A stretch of DNA of 64,000 nucleotides from Methylomonas albis (GTDB lineage Bacteria; Pseudomonadota; Gammaproteobacteria; Methylococcales; Methylomonadaceae), in assembly GCF_014850955.1 (NCBI RefSeq), contig NZ_JACXSS010000001.1:5270001-5334000 (forward strand). Direction: 5' to 3'. A model generated the notes under the pieces. It was not told where the DNA came from and made no database searches. It worked only from the letters and a program-made list of their open reading frames with translations. This document shows positions 25,896 through 36,592 of the stretch, in pieces. Position 1 is the first letter of the stretch; each line of letters begins with the position of its first letter. The translations under genes and the position numbers were made by a program.

Positions 25896-28800
25896 ATGAA
25901 AACACAGTTCGTTAAAGCCTTTTATACATGGGTGTTGATGTTGGGTCTTGCCATGACCGGAGAGTCGGCATTGGCCAATGTGCTGGATGAAAACTGTATC
26001 GTCAATATTCTCAATCGAACCGTGCAGGTCAGCAAGGACGGCGGCTGGTCGATGCCGAACGTGCCCTCGCAAATGGGCCGGGTCAGGGCGCGGGCCACGT
26101 GTACCATTCTCGGAGATACATTTTCCGGGGAAAGCGACTACTTCAACGTCGTGCAAAACAGCGTGGTCAACGTCCCGGACATCAAATTCGATAACATTGA
26201 TCCGATTCCGGTAAGTTTGAAGGTCACCGAGCCTGCCGTCGAGACTTTATCCAGCCAAGGCGCGATTGCGCAGTTGAAAGTCGCCGCTACCTACCGCGAC
26301 GGTACAGTCAAGGACGTGACCGCGTCCGGCAACGGTACCAACTACACCTCCAGTAACCCGGCTATCGTTAGCGTCAATACCGATGGTTTAGTCACGGCAG
26401 TATCCAGTGGCAGCGTATTGATTACTGCGCGCAAGGATGAAGTGGTTGCTTTCAAGCGCATCAACGTCGTGACGACCGGCGATGCCGATAACGACGGTCT
26501 GCCCGACGATTTTGAAATAGCCAACGGCTTAAACCCGAACGACCCATTGGATGCATTGGAAGATCCGGATAACGATGGTCTGACCACCAAGCAGGAGTAT
26601 CAGGCTGGTACCAATTTTAAAGTGGCCGATAGCGACGGCGATGGTTTGATCGACGGCGTTGAAGTTTCCGGATCGAAGGGTTACGTTACCGATCCGTTGA
26701 AAGCCGACACAGACGGCGATGGCGTTAACGACAATGACGAAATCTTGGCCGGTTATAACCCCACCGATAAGTCCGACGGCGGCGGCCGCAGCTTCGTGGA
26801 GCTGGTTATTGCACCCGCTAACCCAACCATGACCTTCAATACGGTCTATAACGAGGCTAATCTGCAAGTCAAGGTTTCCGGTAAGCGTAGCGACGGCAGT
26901 TTGGTCGACCTTACTGCCAAATCGAGCGGTACTAGCTACAGCTCTAGTAATCTGAGTGTTGTCAGTTTTGGCGGCAAAGACGGCTTATTGTTTGCCGGCC
27001 AGTCCGGTACGGCGAATCTGACGGTGCGCAATAGCGGTTTGGAGAAAACCGTTACCGTCACCATCGGCACTTTCAATCCCACCGCGTTGGCGTCAATTAG
27101 TATCCCCGGCTATGCCAATAATGTTGACGTCGCCGGCGATTACGCCTACGTGGCGGCCGGCAGCAAGGGGCTGCAAATCGTCAACGTGTCCAATCGTTCC
27201 GCGCCCAGCATCGTCGGCAGTCTGGATACCGCCGGTACCGCAATCGACGTGCGTGTCGTCGGCAATGTGGTTTATTTAGCGGACGGCGATCACGGTTTGC
27301 AGGTCATCGACGTCACCGATCCGACCGCTCCGAGCCTTATTGCGTCTTACGAAACGGCCGGCATCGCCCAGGACGTCAAAATCGACAACCAGTTTGCCTA
27401 CATTGCGGATGGCAATAACGGCCTGGAAATTGTTGACGTTCGTAAACCAAACCAACCTTTATTCGCCGGAGCCTTAAACGGTCTAGGCGAGGCAAAAGGG
27501 GTGGACGTGCAGGGTAATAGCGTAGTTGTTGTCGCCGGCAGTTCATTGCACGTGATTGACATCACCGACAAGGCTAATCCGGTCAAAAAAGGAAGCCTTG
27601 GTATCGGGCCGGTACAGGACGTTACTTTAAAAGACGGCTACGCTTACGTTGCCGCCTATTCTTCGGGTTGGAAAGTGGTTGACATTCGTGATGCCACGAA
27701 TCCGGTTGCTGTAGCTGGCAACGCCAATTTCGTTCCCCGCGACATTGAATTGACTGACGGTTTCGCCTTTGCAGCGGAGCAGTTGTTTCCTAATGTGACC
27801 GCTTACGTCAACATTGAAGACCCCGAAAATGCGGTGTTCCAGGGTACCATCGACCTGTCGGGCCTCGGCGATTATGCCGGAACCGGTATTGCGTTGGATA
27901 GCAATTATGTTTATGTAACCGAGGAATCCTATGTAGTAAGTCAGGACTACGGCTCCAATGGTACGACGCGGTTGTTCATTGCTCAATACCGATTGACCGA
28001 AGACAAAGGTGGCGTTGCTCCCACCATAGAAATCACCGAACCGCCGCAAGATACTGTTGTCGTCGAGGGCAAGAAAGTGACGATAACTGCAAACGCCGAC
28101 GACGATATCGGTGTGAAATCGGTATCGTTCCTGGTCAACGGGCAAGTGGTTTATACCGATACCTCGCGGCCCTATCAGTATCCGGTCACCGTACCCTTCG
28201 GCACGGTCGGCAGTACGATTTCCATTACCGCCAGGGCGGCGGATTTTGGCGGAAACCAGGAAACCACGCCGGTTTTAACCTTGACCGTACAAGCCGATAC
28301 CGACCGTGACGGTTTGAGTGACGAACAGGAAGCTATTTTCGGATCGAACCCCGCGAATCCCGACACGGATGGCGATGGCATTAACGATGGCGACGAAGTC
28401 GATATGCATACGAGTCCGATCGATACCGACTCGGATGACGACGGCATCGTTGACGGTGTCGAGTTGCAGAAAGGTACTGACCCTCTGAATCCTGATGTTA
28501 CGCCGCCGACGGTGAGTTCAACATCTCCAGCCAACGAAACGACAGACATTCCGGAAAATAACCCGATTATTGTTTCCTTTGGCGAAGCCCTGCAGGCCAA
28601 ATCTATCAATACTGATTCGATTTCTGTTTATAAGGGCTTATTGGAAGGTGCAGCTAAAGTTGCCGGTCGAGTACGCTTGTCAAGTGACGGACTGCAATTG
28701 ATTTTTACGCCTAGCGATATCCTTGATGATTACACGGAATATAAAGTCGTCGTCGATGGTGTCAGGGATCGCGCCGGCAATCCTATCGCGACGGCTTATA

Positions 28801-31800
28801 CCTTTCATTACAAAACCGGCAACACGGTTGATACAACGCCGCCGACAGTTTTGGGGGTCGATCCGAATTCGAACAGCACCAATGTGCCGGTCAATGTCGT
28901 CATCGCAGTCCGCTTCAGCGAGCCGGTACATGCCGACTCGGTTAATGACCAATCCGTAACCGTTTACGACGATGTAACCGGTCAACCGGTGCTTGGCGTA
29001 GTAACCCTGAGCGGGGATGGGCAGAGTGCGACTTTCGTGCCGAACCGGGCTTTGGCGGTTGGGCGTCAACACCATATATACATGACCAACGTCATCAAGG
29101 ATTTGTTTGGTAATCCGTTGAGTTCGGGTTACTACTATTTCACGACGTCCTTCGATAAAGACGCTACCGGACCGAAAATCACCGGTTACAGTGTGGATGC
29201 GGTTCAAAGCGGTGTACCGACGAATGCGGTACTGCAAGTGCAATTCGACGAGCCGGTGAGCGGTTTGAGCTTGGGCGGCGTGGAACTGCGTAAGAGTGGC
29301 GAAACGATTGCGACGACCCGCGAACTGAGCGGCGACCGCAAAACCCTGTCTTTGAAACTGCAGCAACCGCTATTGGCCAACACCGCTTACAGCCTGCATG
29401 TCGAAGGCGTGGAAGACCTGAGCGGCAACGTGTTGGCGGCGCCGGGCGATCGTAGTTTTACGACGGGCGCGGGTGCGGACTTGCAGTCGACCAGTGTGTT
29501 GCAGTACAGCCCGGCCAATAACGCCACCGGTGTTGGCTTGAACGCCGGCATCGTGGTCTCGTTTGCCGAGCGGATCAACCCGCTGTCGATCAACGGCGAC
29601 AGCATCCGGCTGTACGATACCGTCACCGGCCAATACCCGGCGGTGACCAGCGCCATGAGCAGCGACGGCAAGACGCTGACGCTGACGCCGACGGCCGCCT
29701 TGGTGGCGAACCGCCAGTACTACGTCTACGTCTCGTACTATGACTATGTGTATGATCAGGGCGGTAACCGGATTAGCTATACCTCTTGGTATTTCAAAAC
29801 CGGTACGGCCACCGATTTGGAAGCCCCACTGGTCAGCGGCAGCAACCTTGTCGACGGCGCCACCGGCATTGCCGTCAACAGCAAACTGCGTTTCGTACTT
29901 GACGAAGCCGTCAGCCCTTACAGTGTGGCAGGCAGTGTGCACCTGCGAGTCAACGGTGTCGATGTGGCCGGCACGGCCGTACTGGGTAGCGACAACCGTA
30001 CCATTACCTTTACCCCAAGCAGCGCGTTGGCGGTTAATACCGAATACAGCGTAGTGCTGGACGGCCTCTATGATTACATCGGCAACAAATTGGCGCCGGT
30101 CACCAGTCACTTCACTACCGCCGCGACTGCTACCGCCGACACAGCGGGCGCCACGGTAACCATCACCCCGGCCAGCGGTGCGAGCGGTATCAGCGTTAAC
30201 ACGCCGATCAGCTTCACCTTTAGCGAAGCGATAGACCCGACTACCTTGGACAGTGGCATTACGGTCAATGCCAGCGGCTATAGCGGCGAGTTGGCGGGCA
30301 CTTTTGCCCGCAACGGCAATGTCGTGACCTTCAGTCCGCTGTCGCCATTACCCGGCAATACAACGATCTACGTTTACGTCAACGGCGTATTGGATCTAGC
30401 CGGCAACAGCAACAGCTACCGGTCTCAATCCTTTACGACCGGTGTTGGCGGGGATACCACCGCGCCGCAACTGTTATCCATCACCCCGAACGACGGTGCG
30501 TTGGACGTCTATGGCAACAACCCGATCGTGTTGAGTTTCTCCGAGTCGCTGAACCAAAGCACGGTCAACAGCAACAGCGTGGGCCTGTTCGTCAACGGCA
30601 GCATTGTTCGGCCGTCGATCAGCTTCTCCGGCGATAGCCGTACCGTGACGCTGAACTACAACCTGCCGGCCTCTAGTGTGGTGACGGTCTTGTTGACCAA
30701 CGACATCAAAGACCTGAGTGGCAACCGCTTGGCCGATACCGCGAAAGTTTTTGCGACAACAGCGACCAGCGATACCACGCGGCCCAGCATCGCCACGGCC
30801 TTGCCGGGCAATGGCGCCTACAACGTGCTGTCGAAAAACAAAGTCGTGCTGTACAGCAACGAACCGCTGAAAGGCAGCAGCCTGCAAAGTGCCTTGCACG
30901 TCTCGCAAAACGGCGTGTTGGTCAACGGCACGGTGCAACTGATCGGCGATGGCCGTACCCTGGTCTACACCCCGGCGCAACCTTGGGTGAAAGAAGCCTA
31001 TATCGAAGTATTCCTGGACAGCACGGCGCAAGACCAGTCCGGCAATGCCTTGAACAGCTTCCATAGCCAATTCCGGATCGAGGAAGACCCGGCGCAGAAA
31101 GCACCGTATGTGGTGAACCTCAACTTCAATTACTACTACTATTACAACAATTACAATCCTAACCTGCCGTTGAACCCGGTCATCGACCTGCAGTTTAACG
31201 AAGCGCTGGATCCGAGTACCGTTAACAGTTCGACCTTGGTGCTGCGTGATGGTTACTATGGTAATGAAGTGCCGGTAACGGTCAGCTTGTTGAAAGGCAG
31301 TCGCGTGGTCCGTTTACAGCCGACAGACCCATTGACGGCCAACCAGTACTATTATGTTGGTATTCGTAGCGGTTTGAAGGATGCCGGCGGCACGACGACC
31401 GAGCAAGCCTCCGACTATAACTGGAGCTTTAGGACCGGTGATGCTGAAGACGGCATTGCACCGAAGGTCACGGCCTTGAGTCCGGCCGATGCAGCGACCA
31501 ATGTTGGCATCAACAACCGGATCTCGATCCGCTTCGATGAAGCGGTCAGCCCGATCAGCTTCCTGGGCGATGATGTCGATCTGCCGTTGGCACAAGTACC
31601 TAATAGTGATGCCCGTTACTACTCGTTGAGCTTTAGTGACAACAACCGGCAAGTGACGTATGTACCGCATGAACCCTGGCCGGCGGATAGCGATGTCACG
31701 GTCACGGTGGATCAAGCAGAAGACTATGCCGGCCACTTGGTGACGCCATTGAGCCACACCTTCCATACTGCTAACGGTCCGGATACCACCGCACCGACCA

Positions 31801-34800
31801 TAGAGGAATGGAGTTTTGTCTCTGGTGCCACCAATGTACCGGTCAATGCCATCTTCGAGGTGCGCTTGAGCGAACAGGTCGATCCGGTGTCGGTCAACGA
31901 CAGTAGTTTCTACCTCTACGACAACGTTAAGGGCCAAAAGGTGGCAGCCAGTCATAGCGTGGGCGCCGATGGCCGAACTCTGACGCTGGTGCCGGATCAG
32001 GCCTTGGCGGTGGGACGTAGTTATTACCTTTATGTTTACCCTGTTCAGGACATGAACGGTAATAACGTTTATGGCTATCGCAACTTCACCACGGCGCTGG
32101 CGGTCGACAATGCTGCGCCGCAAGTGAGTGGTTACAGTATCGATGCCGATCAAATGGGTGTGCCGACCAACGTGCAGTTGCAAGTGCAATTCGACGAGCC
32201 GGTGAGCGGTTTGAGCTTGGGCGGCGTGGAACTGCGTAAGAGTGGCGAAACGATTGCGACGACCCGCGAACTGAGCGGCGACCGCAAAACCCTGTCTTTG
32301 AAACTGCAGCAACCGCTATTGGCCAACACCGCTTACAGCCTGCATGTCGAAGGCGTGGAAGACCTGAGCGGCAACGTGTTGGCGGCGCCGGGCGATCGTA
32401 GTTTTACGACGGGCGCGGGTGCGGACTTGCAGTCGACCAGTGTGTTGCAGTACAGCCCGGCCAATAACGCCACCGGTGTTGGCTTGAACGCCGGCATCGT
32501 GGTCTCGTTTGCCGAGCGGATCAACCCGCTGTCGATCAACGGCGACAGCATCCGGCTGTACGATACCGTCACCGGCCAATACCCGGCGGTGACCAGCGCC
32601 ATGAGCAGCGACGGCAAGACGCTGACGCTGACGCCGACGGCCGCCTTGGTGGCGAACCGCCAGTACTACGTCTACGTCTCGTACTATGACTATGTGTATG
32701 ATCAGGGCGGTAACCGGATTAGCTATACCTCTTGGTATTTCAAAACCGGTACGGCCACCGATTTGGAAGCCCCACTGGTCAGCGGCAGCAACCTTGTCGA
32801 CGGCGCCACCGGCATTGCCGTCAACAGCAAACTGCGTTTCGTACTTGACGAAGCCGTCAGCCCTTACAGTGTGGCAGGCAGTGTGCACCTGCGAGTCAAC
32901 GGTGTCGATGTGGCCGGCACGGCCGTACTGGGTAGCGACAACCGTACCATTACCTTTACCCCAAGCAGCGCGTTGGCGGTTAATACCGAATACAGCGTAG
33001 TGCTGGACGGCCTCTATGATTACATCGGCAACAAATTGGCGCCGGTCACCAGTCACTTCACTACCGCCGCGACTGCTACCGCCGACACAGCGGGCGCCAC
33101 GGTAACCATCACCCCGGCCAGCGGTGCGAGCGGTATCAGCGTTAACACGCCGATCAGCTTCACCTTTAGCGAAGCGATAGACCCGACTACCTTGGACAGT
33201 GGCATTACGGTCAATGCCAGCGGCTATAGCGGCGAGTTGGCGGGCACTTTTGCCCGCAACGGCAATGTCGTGACCTTCAGTCCGCTGTCGCCATTACCCG
33301 GCAATACAACGATCTACGTTTACGTCAACGGCGTATTGGATCTAGCCGGCAACAGCAACAGCTACCGGTCTCAATCCTTTACGACCGGTGTTGGCGGGGA
33401 TACCACCGCGCCGCAACTGTTATCCATCACCCCGAACGACGGTGCGTTGGACGTCTATGGCAACAACCCGATCGTGTTGAGTTTCTCCGAGTCGCTGAAC
33501 CAAAGCACGGTCAACAGCAACAGCGTGGGCCTGTTCGTCAACGGCAGCATTGTTCGGCCGTCGATCAGCTTCTCCGGCGATAGCCGTACCGTGACGCTGA
33601 ACTACAACCTGCCGGCCTCTAGTGTGGTGACGGTCTTGTTGACCAACGACATCAAAGACCTGAGTGGCAACCGCTTGGCCGATACCGCGAAAGTTTTTGC
33701 GACAACAGCGACCAGCGATACCACGCGGCCCAGCATCGCCACGGCCTTGCCGGGCAATGGCGCCTACAACGTGCTGTCGAAAAACAAAGTCGTGCTGTAC
33801 AGCAACGAACCGCTGAAAGGCAGCAGCCTGCAAAGTGCCTTGCACGTCTCGCAAAACGGCGTGTTGGTCAACGGCACGGTGCAACTGATCGGCGATGGCC
33901 GTACCCTGGTCTACACCCCGGCGCAACCTTGGGTGAAAGAAGCCTATATCGAAGTATTCCTGGACAGCACGGCGCAAGACCAGTCCGGCAATGCCTTGAA
34001 CAGCTTCCATAGCCAATTCCGGATCGAGGAAGACCCGGCGCAGAAAGCACCGTATGTGGTGAACCTCAACTTCAATTACTACTACTATTACAACAATTAC
34101 AATCCTAACCTGCCGTTGAACCCGGTCATCGACCTGCAGTTTAACGAAGCGCTGGATCCGAGTACCGTTAACAGTTCGACCTTGGTGCTGCGTGATGGTT
34201 ACTATGGTAATGAAGTGCCGGTAACGGTCAGCTTGTTGAAAGGCAGTCGCGTGGTCCGTTTACAGCCGACAGACCCATTGACGGCCAACCAGTACTATTA
34301 TGTTGGTATTCGTAGCGGTTTGAAGGATGCCGGCGGCACGACGACCGAGCAAGCCTCCGACTATAACTGGAGCTTTAGGACCGGTGATGCTGAAGACGGC
34401 ATTGCACCGAAGGTCACGGCCTTGAGTCCGGCCGATGCAGCGACCAATGTTGGCATCAACAACCGGATCTCGATCCGCTTCGATGAAGCGGTCAGCCCGA
34501 TCAGCTTCCTGGGCGATGATGTCGATCTGCCGTTGGCACAAGTACCTAATAGTGATGCCCGTTACTACTCGTTGAGCTTTAGTGACAACAACCGGCAAGT
34601 GACGTATGTACCGCATGAACCCTGGCCGGCGGATAGCGATGTCACGGTCACGGTGGATCAAGCAGAAGACTATGCCGGCCACTTGGTGACGCCATTGAGC
34701 CACACCTTCCATACTGCTAACGGTCCGGATACCACCGCACCGACCATAGAGGAATGGAGTTTTGTCTCTGGTGCCACCAATGTACCGGTCAATGCCATCT

Positions 34801-35705
34801 TCAAGGTGCGCTTGAGCGAACAGGTCGATCCGGTGTCGGTCAACGACAGTAGTTTCTACCTCTACGACAACGTTACGGGTCAACATGTAGCAGCCAGTCG
34901 CAGCGTGGGCGCTGATGGTCGAACCTTGACGCTGGTGCCGGATCAAGCCTTGGCGGTGGGACGTAGTTATTACCTTTATGTTTACCCTGTTCAGGACATG
35001 AACGGTAATAACGTTTATGGCTATCGCAACTTCACCACGGCGCTGGCGGTCGACAATGCTGCGCCGCAAGTGAGTGGTTACAGTATCGATGCCGATCAAA
35101 CGGGTGTGCCGACCAACGTGCAGTTGCAAGTGCAATTCGACGAGCCGGTGAGCGGTTTGAGCTTGGGCGGCGTGGAACTGCGTAAGAGTGGCGAAACGAT
35201 TGCGACGACCCGCGAACTGAGCGGCGACCGCAAAACCCTGTCTTTGAAACTGCAGCAACCGCTATTGGCCAACACCGCTTACAGCCTGCATGTCGAAGGC
35301 GTGGAAGACCTGAGCGGCAACGTGTTGGCGGCGCCGGGCGATCGTAGTTTTACGACGGGCGCGGGTGCGGACTTGCAGGGCAGCAGCCTGCAATCCTACA
35401 GTCCGGCGAATGGCGCGAGCGGTGTGGGCTTGAACGCCAGCATGGTCTTAACGTTCGGGGACCGTCTCAATCCGCTGGCGGTGAACAACGATACGATTGC
35501 GTTATATGACACGGCGACGGGCCAGCGGCCGAGCGTGAGCTACAGCATCAGCGCGGACGGTAAAACCGTGACGCTGACGCCGAACGCGTTGCTGACGGCC
35601 AACCGGCAATATTACGTGTACATCTCGAACTGGGCAACCTTAACCGACCAGGCGGGGAACTCGATTAACTATACCAATTGGTACTTTACCGCCGGTGCTC
35701 AATAG
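25896..35705 (+). CDS. Giant surface protein with LVIVD repeats and about 22 SbsA-type Ig-like domains
   Basis: A 3,269-residue protein with a signal peptide ending near GESALA (residue 27). In order it has: a Big_2-like Ig domain (about 110-190); calcium-binding type-3 repeats (DADNDGLPDDFE, DSDGDGLIDGVE; 195-295); a second Big_2-like domain; six LVIVD beta-propeller repeats (395-690); an Ig-like domain (705-800); more type-3 repeats (805-870); and then about 22 SbsA-type Ig-like (Big_5) domains to the end. Residues 1113-2094 and 2095-3076 are almost identical copies of a 982-residue block, with a third partial copy to about 3161. The C-terminus (YFTAGAQ) shows no LPXTG, PEP-CTERM or autotransporter signal. 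A role in adhesion or matrix is inferred from architecture. The DsbA-like gene is 41 bp upstream. Confidence 0.85.
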   Translation: MKTQFVKAFYTWVLMLGLAMTGESALANVLDENCIVNILNRTVQVSKDGGWSMPNVPSQMGRVRARATCTILGDTFSGESDYFNVVQNSVVNVPDIKFDNIDPIPVSLKVTEPAVETLSSQGAIAQLKVAATYRDGTVKDVTASGNGTNYTSSNPAIVSVNTDGLVTAVSSGSVLITARKDEVVAFKRINVVTTGDADNDGLPDDFEIANGLNPNDPLDALEDPDNDGLTTKQEYQAGTNFKVADSDGDGLIDGVEVSGSKGYVTDPLKADTDGDGVNDNDEILAGYNPTDKSDGGGRSFVELVIAPANPTMTFNTVYNEANLQVKVSGKRSDGSLVDLTAKSSGTSYSSSNLSVVSFGGKDGLLFAGQSGTANLTVRNSGLEKTVTVTIGTFNPTALASISIPGYANNVDVAGDYAYVAAGSKGLQIVNVSNRSAPSIVGSLDTAGTAIDVRVVGNVVYLADGDHGLQVIDVTDPTAPSLIASYETAGIAQDVKIDNQFAYIADGNNGLEIVDVRKPNQPLFAGALNGLGEAKGVDVQGNSVVVVAGSSLHVIDITDKANPVKKGSLGIGPVQDVTLKDGYAYVAAYSSGWKVVDIRDATNPVAVAGNANFVPRDIELTDGFAFAAEQLFPNVTAYVNIEDPENAVFQGTIDLSGLGDYAGTGIALDSNYVYVTEESYVVSQDYGSNGTTRLFIAQYRLTEDKGGVAPTIEITEPPQDTVVVEGKKVTITANADDDIGVKSVSFLVNGQVVYTDTSRPYQYPVTVPFGTVGSTISITARAADFGGNQETTPVLTLTVQADTDRDGLSDEQEAIFGSNPANPDTDGDGINDGDEVDMHTSPIDTDSDDDGIVDGVELQKGTDPLNPDVTPPTVSSTSPANETTDIPENNPIIVSFGEALQAKSINTDSISVYKGLLEGAAKVAGRVRLSSDGLQLIFTPSDILDDYTEYKVVVDGVRDRAGNPIATAYTFHYKTGNTVDTTPPTVLGVDPNSNSTNVPVNVVIAVRFSEPVHADSVNDQSVTVYDDVTGQPVLGVVTLSGDGQSATFVPNRALAVGRQHHIYMTNVIKDLFGNPLSSGYYYFTTSFDKDATGPKITGYSVDAVQSGVPTNAVLQVQFDEPVSGLSLGGVELRKSGETIATTRELSGDRKTLSLKLQQPLLANTAYSLHVEGVEDLSGNVLAAPGDRSFTTGAGADLQSTSVLQYSPANNATGVGLNAGIVVSFAERINPLSINGDSIRLYDTVTGQYPAVTSAMSSDGKTLTLTPTAALVANRQYYVYVSYYDYVYDQGGNRISYTSWYFKTGTATDLEAPLVSGSNLVDGATGIAVNSKLRFVLDEAVSPYSVAGSVHLRVNGVDVAGTAVLGSDNRTITFTPSSALAVNTEYSVVLDGLYDYIGNKLAPVTSHFTTAATATADTAGATVTITPASGASGISVNTPISFTFSEAIDPTTLDSGITVNASGYSGELAGTFARNGNVVTFSPLSPLPGNTTIYVYVNGVLDLAGNSNSYRSQSFTTGVGGDTTAPQLLSITPNDGALDVYGNNPIVLSFSESLNQSTVNSNSVGLFVNGSIVRPSISFSGDSRTVTLNYNLPASSVVTVLLTNDIKDLSGNRLADTAKVFATTATSDTTRPSIATALPGNGAYNVLSKNKVVLYSNEPLKGSSLQSALHVSQNGVLVNGTVQLIGDGRTLVYTPAQPWVKEAYIEVFLDSTAQDQSGNALNSFHSQFRIEEDPAQKAPYVVNLNFNYYYYYNNYNPNLPLNPVIDLQFNEALDPSTVNSSTLVLRDGYYGNEVPVTVSLLKGSRVVRLQPTDPLTANQYYYVGIRSGLKDAGGTTTEQASDYNWSFRTGDAEDGIAPKVTALSPADAATNVGINNRISIRFDEAVSPISFLGDDVDLPLAQVPNSDARYYSLSFSDNNRQVTYVPHEPWPADSDVTVTVDQAEDYAGHLVTPLSHTFHTANGPDTTAPTIEEWSFVSGATNVPVNAIFEVRLSEQVDPVSVNDSSFYLYDNVKGQKVAASHSVGADGRTLTLVPDQALAVGRSYYLYVYPVQDMNGNNVYGYRNFTTALAVDNAAPQVSGYSIDADQMGVPTNVQLQVQFDEPVSGLSLGGVELRKSGETIATTRELSGDRKTLSLKLQQPLLANTAYSLHVEGVEDLSGNVLAAPGDRSFTTGAGADLQSTSVLQYSPANNATGVGLNAGIVVSFAERINPLSINGDSIRLYDTVTGQYPAVTSAMSSDGKTLTLTPTAALVANRQYYVYVSYYDYVYDQGGNRISYTSWYFKTGTATDLEAPLVSGSNLVDGATGIAVNSKLRFVLDEAVSPYSVAGSVHLRVNGVDVAGTAVLGSDNRTITFTPSSALAVNTEYSVVLDGLYDYIGNKLAPVTSHFTTAATATADTAGATVTITPASGASGISVNTPISFTFSEAIDPTTLDSGITVNASGYSGELAGTFARNGNVVTFSPLSPLPGNTTIYVYVNGVLDLAGNSNSYRSQSFTTGVGGDTTAPQLLSITPNDGALDVYGNNPIVLSFSESLNQSTVNSNSVGLFVNGSIVRPSISFSGDSRTVTLNYNLPASSVVTVLLTNDIKDLSGNRLADTAKVFATTATSDTTRPSIATALPGNGAYNVLSKNKVVLYSNEPLKGSSLQSALHVSQNGVLVNGTVQLIGDGRTLVYTPAQPWVKEAYIEVFLDSTAQDQSGNALNSFHSQFRIEEDPAQKAPYVVNLNFNYYYYYNNYNPNLPLNPVIDLQFNEALDPSTVNSSTLVLRDGYYGNEVPVTVSLLKGSRVVRLQPTDPLTANQYYYVGIRSGLKDAGGTTTEQASDYNWSFRTGDAEDGIAPKVTALSPADAATNVGINNRISIRFDEAVSPISFLGDDVDLPLAQVPNSDARYYSLSFSDNNRQVTYVPHEPWPADSDVTVTVDQAEDYAGHLVTPLSHTFHTANGPDTTAPTIEEWSFVSGATNVPVNAIFKVRLSEQVDPVSVNDSSFYLYDNVTGQHVAASRSVGADGRTLTLVPDQALAVGRSYYLYVYPVQDMNGNNVYGYRNFTTALAVDNAAPQVSGYSIDADQTGVPTNVQLQVQFDEPVSGLSLGGVELRKSGETIATTRELSGDRKTLSLKLQQPLLANTAYSLHVEGVEDLSGNVLAAPGDRSFTTGAGADLQGSSLQSYSPANGASGVGLNASMVLTFGDRLNPLAVNNDTIALYDTATGQRPSVSYSISADGKTVTLTPNALLTANRQYYVYISNWATLTDQAGNSINYTNWYFTAGAQ
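29232..32177 (+). repeat. 2,946-bp repeat unit, copy 1, inside the giant surface-protein gene
   Basis: The same segment recurs exactly 2,946 bases later (982 codons), so the frame is kept. It encodes nine SbsA-type Ig-like domains, including an odd Tyr/Asn-rich segment (NLNFNYYYYYNNYNPNLP) in the middle. By eye the two copies are identical over roughly the first 2.6 kb; the differences cluster near the end of the unit (around 31,858-31,990 and 34,804-34,935). Confidence 0.9.
32178..35123 (+). repeat. 2,946-bp repeat unit, copy 2
   Basis: Second tandem copy. Differences from copy 1 near its end change FEVRL to FKVRL and VKGQKVAASH to VTGQHVAASR. A third partial copy follows at 35,124-35,379 and then the sequence diverges into the final domain of the protein. 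The pattern fits a recent unequal crossover in an older array. Confidence 0.9.
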
Positions 35706-35754
35706 TATTCTTAATGTTTTTGATCGTCATGCAATATCAATTGGAGAAAATGAA

Positions 35755-36159
35755 GTGATTACTTCCAGGTTTCTTGCTCTCTTCCTTGGATTCGCGGTGC
35801 TGCAGCTTCAGGGGTGTTCTTCGGAAGAAAGTCAATCGAAAATTAGCAGAAAGGATGCAGTCAGCAAACAAATTGTAAATTCCCCTAAAGATCCTTTGAA
35901 TTCGGACACCGATACTTTACCCTCATCCGGCACAGTTCATCCAGATGCCGAACCACCATCCAGGAGCGAACTAAGGGTAATGTCGGAAGAGACTAAAGCT
36001 ACCGAAGAGCAGGCCAAAAGAGTGATCGAGCGGTTCGATGAGAACTTGAATAATCGTGAACAGCGAAAAGTTGCAGAAACTGAATTTAAAAATATGCTGC
36101 CAGAATATAAAGCGAAAATGCTGCAACTTGGCAAGGCTCAGCTACAACACGAAAAATGA
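35755..36159 (+). CDS. Small lipoprotein downstream of the giant surface protein
   Basis: About 134 residues from a GTG start at 35755, chosen because GGAG lies eight bases upstream and the resulting N-terminus is a lipoprotein signal (FLALFLGFAVLQLQGC, lipobox LQGC). The mature part is hydrophilic, with a charged, probably helical C-terminal half (ETKATEEQAKRVIERFDENL). An upstream in-frame ATG at 35695 would overlap the previous gene. I do not recognise the family. It may help export or anchor the giant protein, judged only from its position. Confidence 0.7.
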   Translation: MITSRFLALFLGFAVLQLQGCSSEESQSKISRKDAVSKQIVNSPKDPLNSDTDTLPSSGTVHPDAEPPSRSELRVMSEETKATEEQAKRVIERFDENLNNREQRKVAETEFKNMLPEYKAKMLQLGKAQLQHEK

Positions 36160-36241
36160 TCTGAATCTGATATGAACAAGTTTTTGTTTATAAAGCCATG
36201 TGGCTATGTTGGTAATACGGGTTTTGGAGTTTGCTCGTTCA

Positions 36242-36285
36242 TCACTGAGTAACAGGGATTTTTACAGCCGATGAGCCGTTTAATT
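36242..36285 (+). repeat. Direct repeat flanking the first IS3-family element, left copy
   Basis: TCACTGAGTAACAGGG and the following bases to CCGTTTAATT recur at 38021-38065 with one extra T. The two copies lie 15 bp outside each end of the insertion sequence at 36301-38005. They are too long for a target-site duplication and suggest that the IS landed between, or brought with it, an older duplicated sequence. Confidence 0.75.
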
Positions 36286-36574
36286 CGGAAAATTTCAAGC
36301 TAGTTGTCGCCTCAATATAAAATTTTATGCGGCTATTTTGTTGGGATTCACGACCTCCTGGGGCGAGTTGTTTTGGGTTTCGGCATGATCCGGATTTAAG
36401 TGCACGGTATGGACTCTGTTCCAGTTCCGGGTGTTTTGGCTCCAGCGCCGAGGGTTTTGGCGGCGGGCGTCTTCATAAAGCGCTTTGCGTTGATTCAACA
36501 GCGCCTCGTCCAATCCAGTATGGCGTTGGGCCGGGGTCACGAAACCAATAGCACTATGTCGATGCTCGTGGTTA

Positions 36575-36592
36575 TATCCTGAAGGTCATAAA
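36575..36592 (+). repeat. Short insertion family B (18 bp), copy 2
   Basis: TATCCTGAAGGTCATAAA on the plus strand, opposite in orientation to the other two copies in the same IS. Removing it joins the orfB codons for His-Trp-Tyr and Asn-His-Glu, the expected family sequence. It is the most divergent member but keeps the TAYCC, RGG and CATAAA elements seen at 23574-23590. Confidence 0.68.

Noticed and set aside
28680-35258. Long minus-strand open frames (for example 29370-30110, 31314-32312, 34260-35258) within the giant surface-protein gene
   Set aside because: They are antisense shadows of a GC-rich repetitive coding region, repeat with the 2,946-bp period, have low-complexity His/Arg/Gln-rich translations and no family resemblance.
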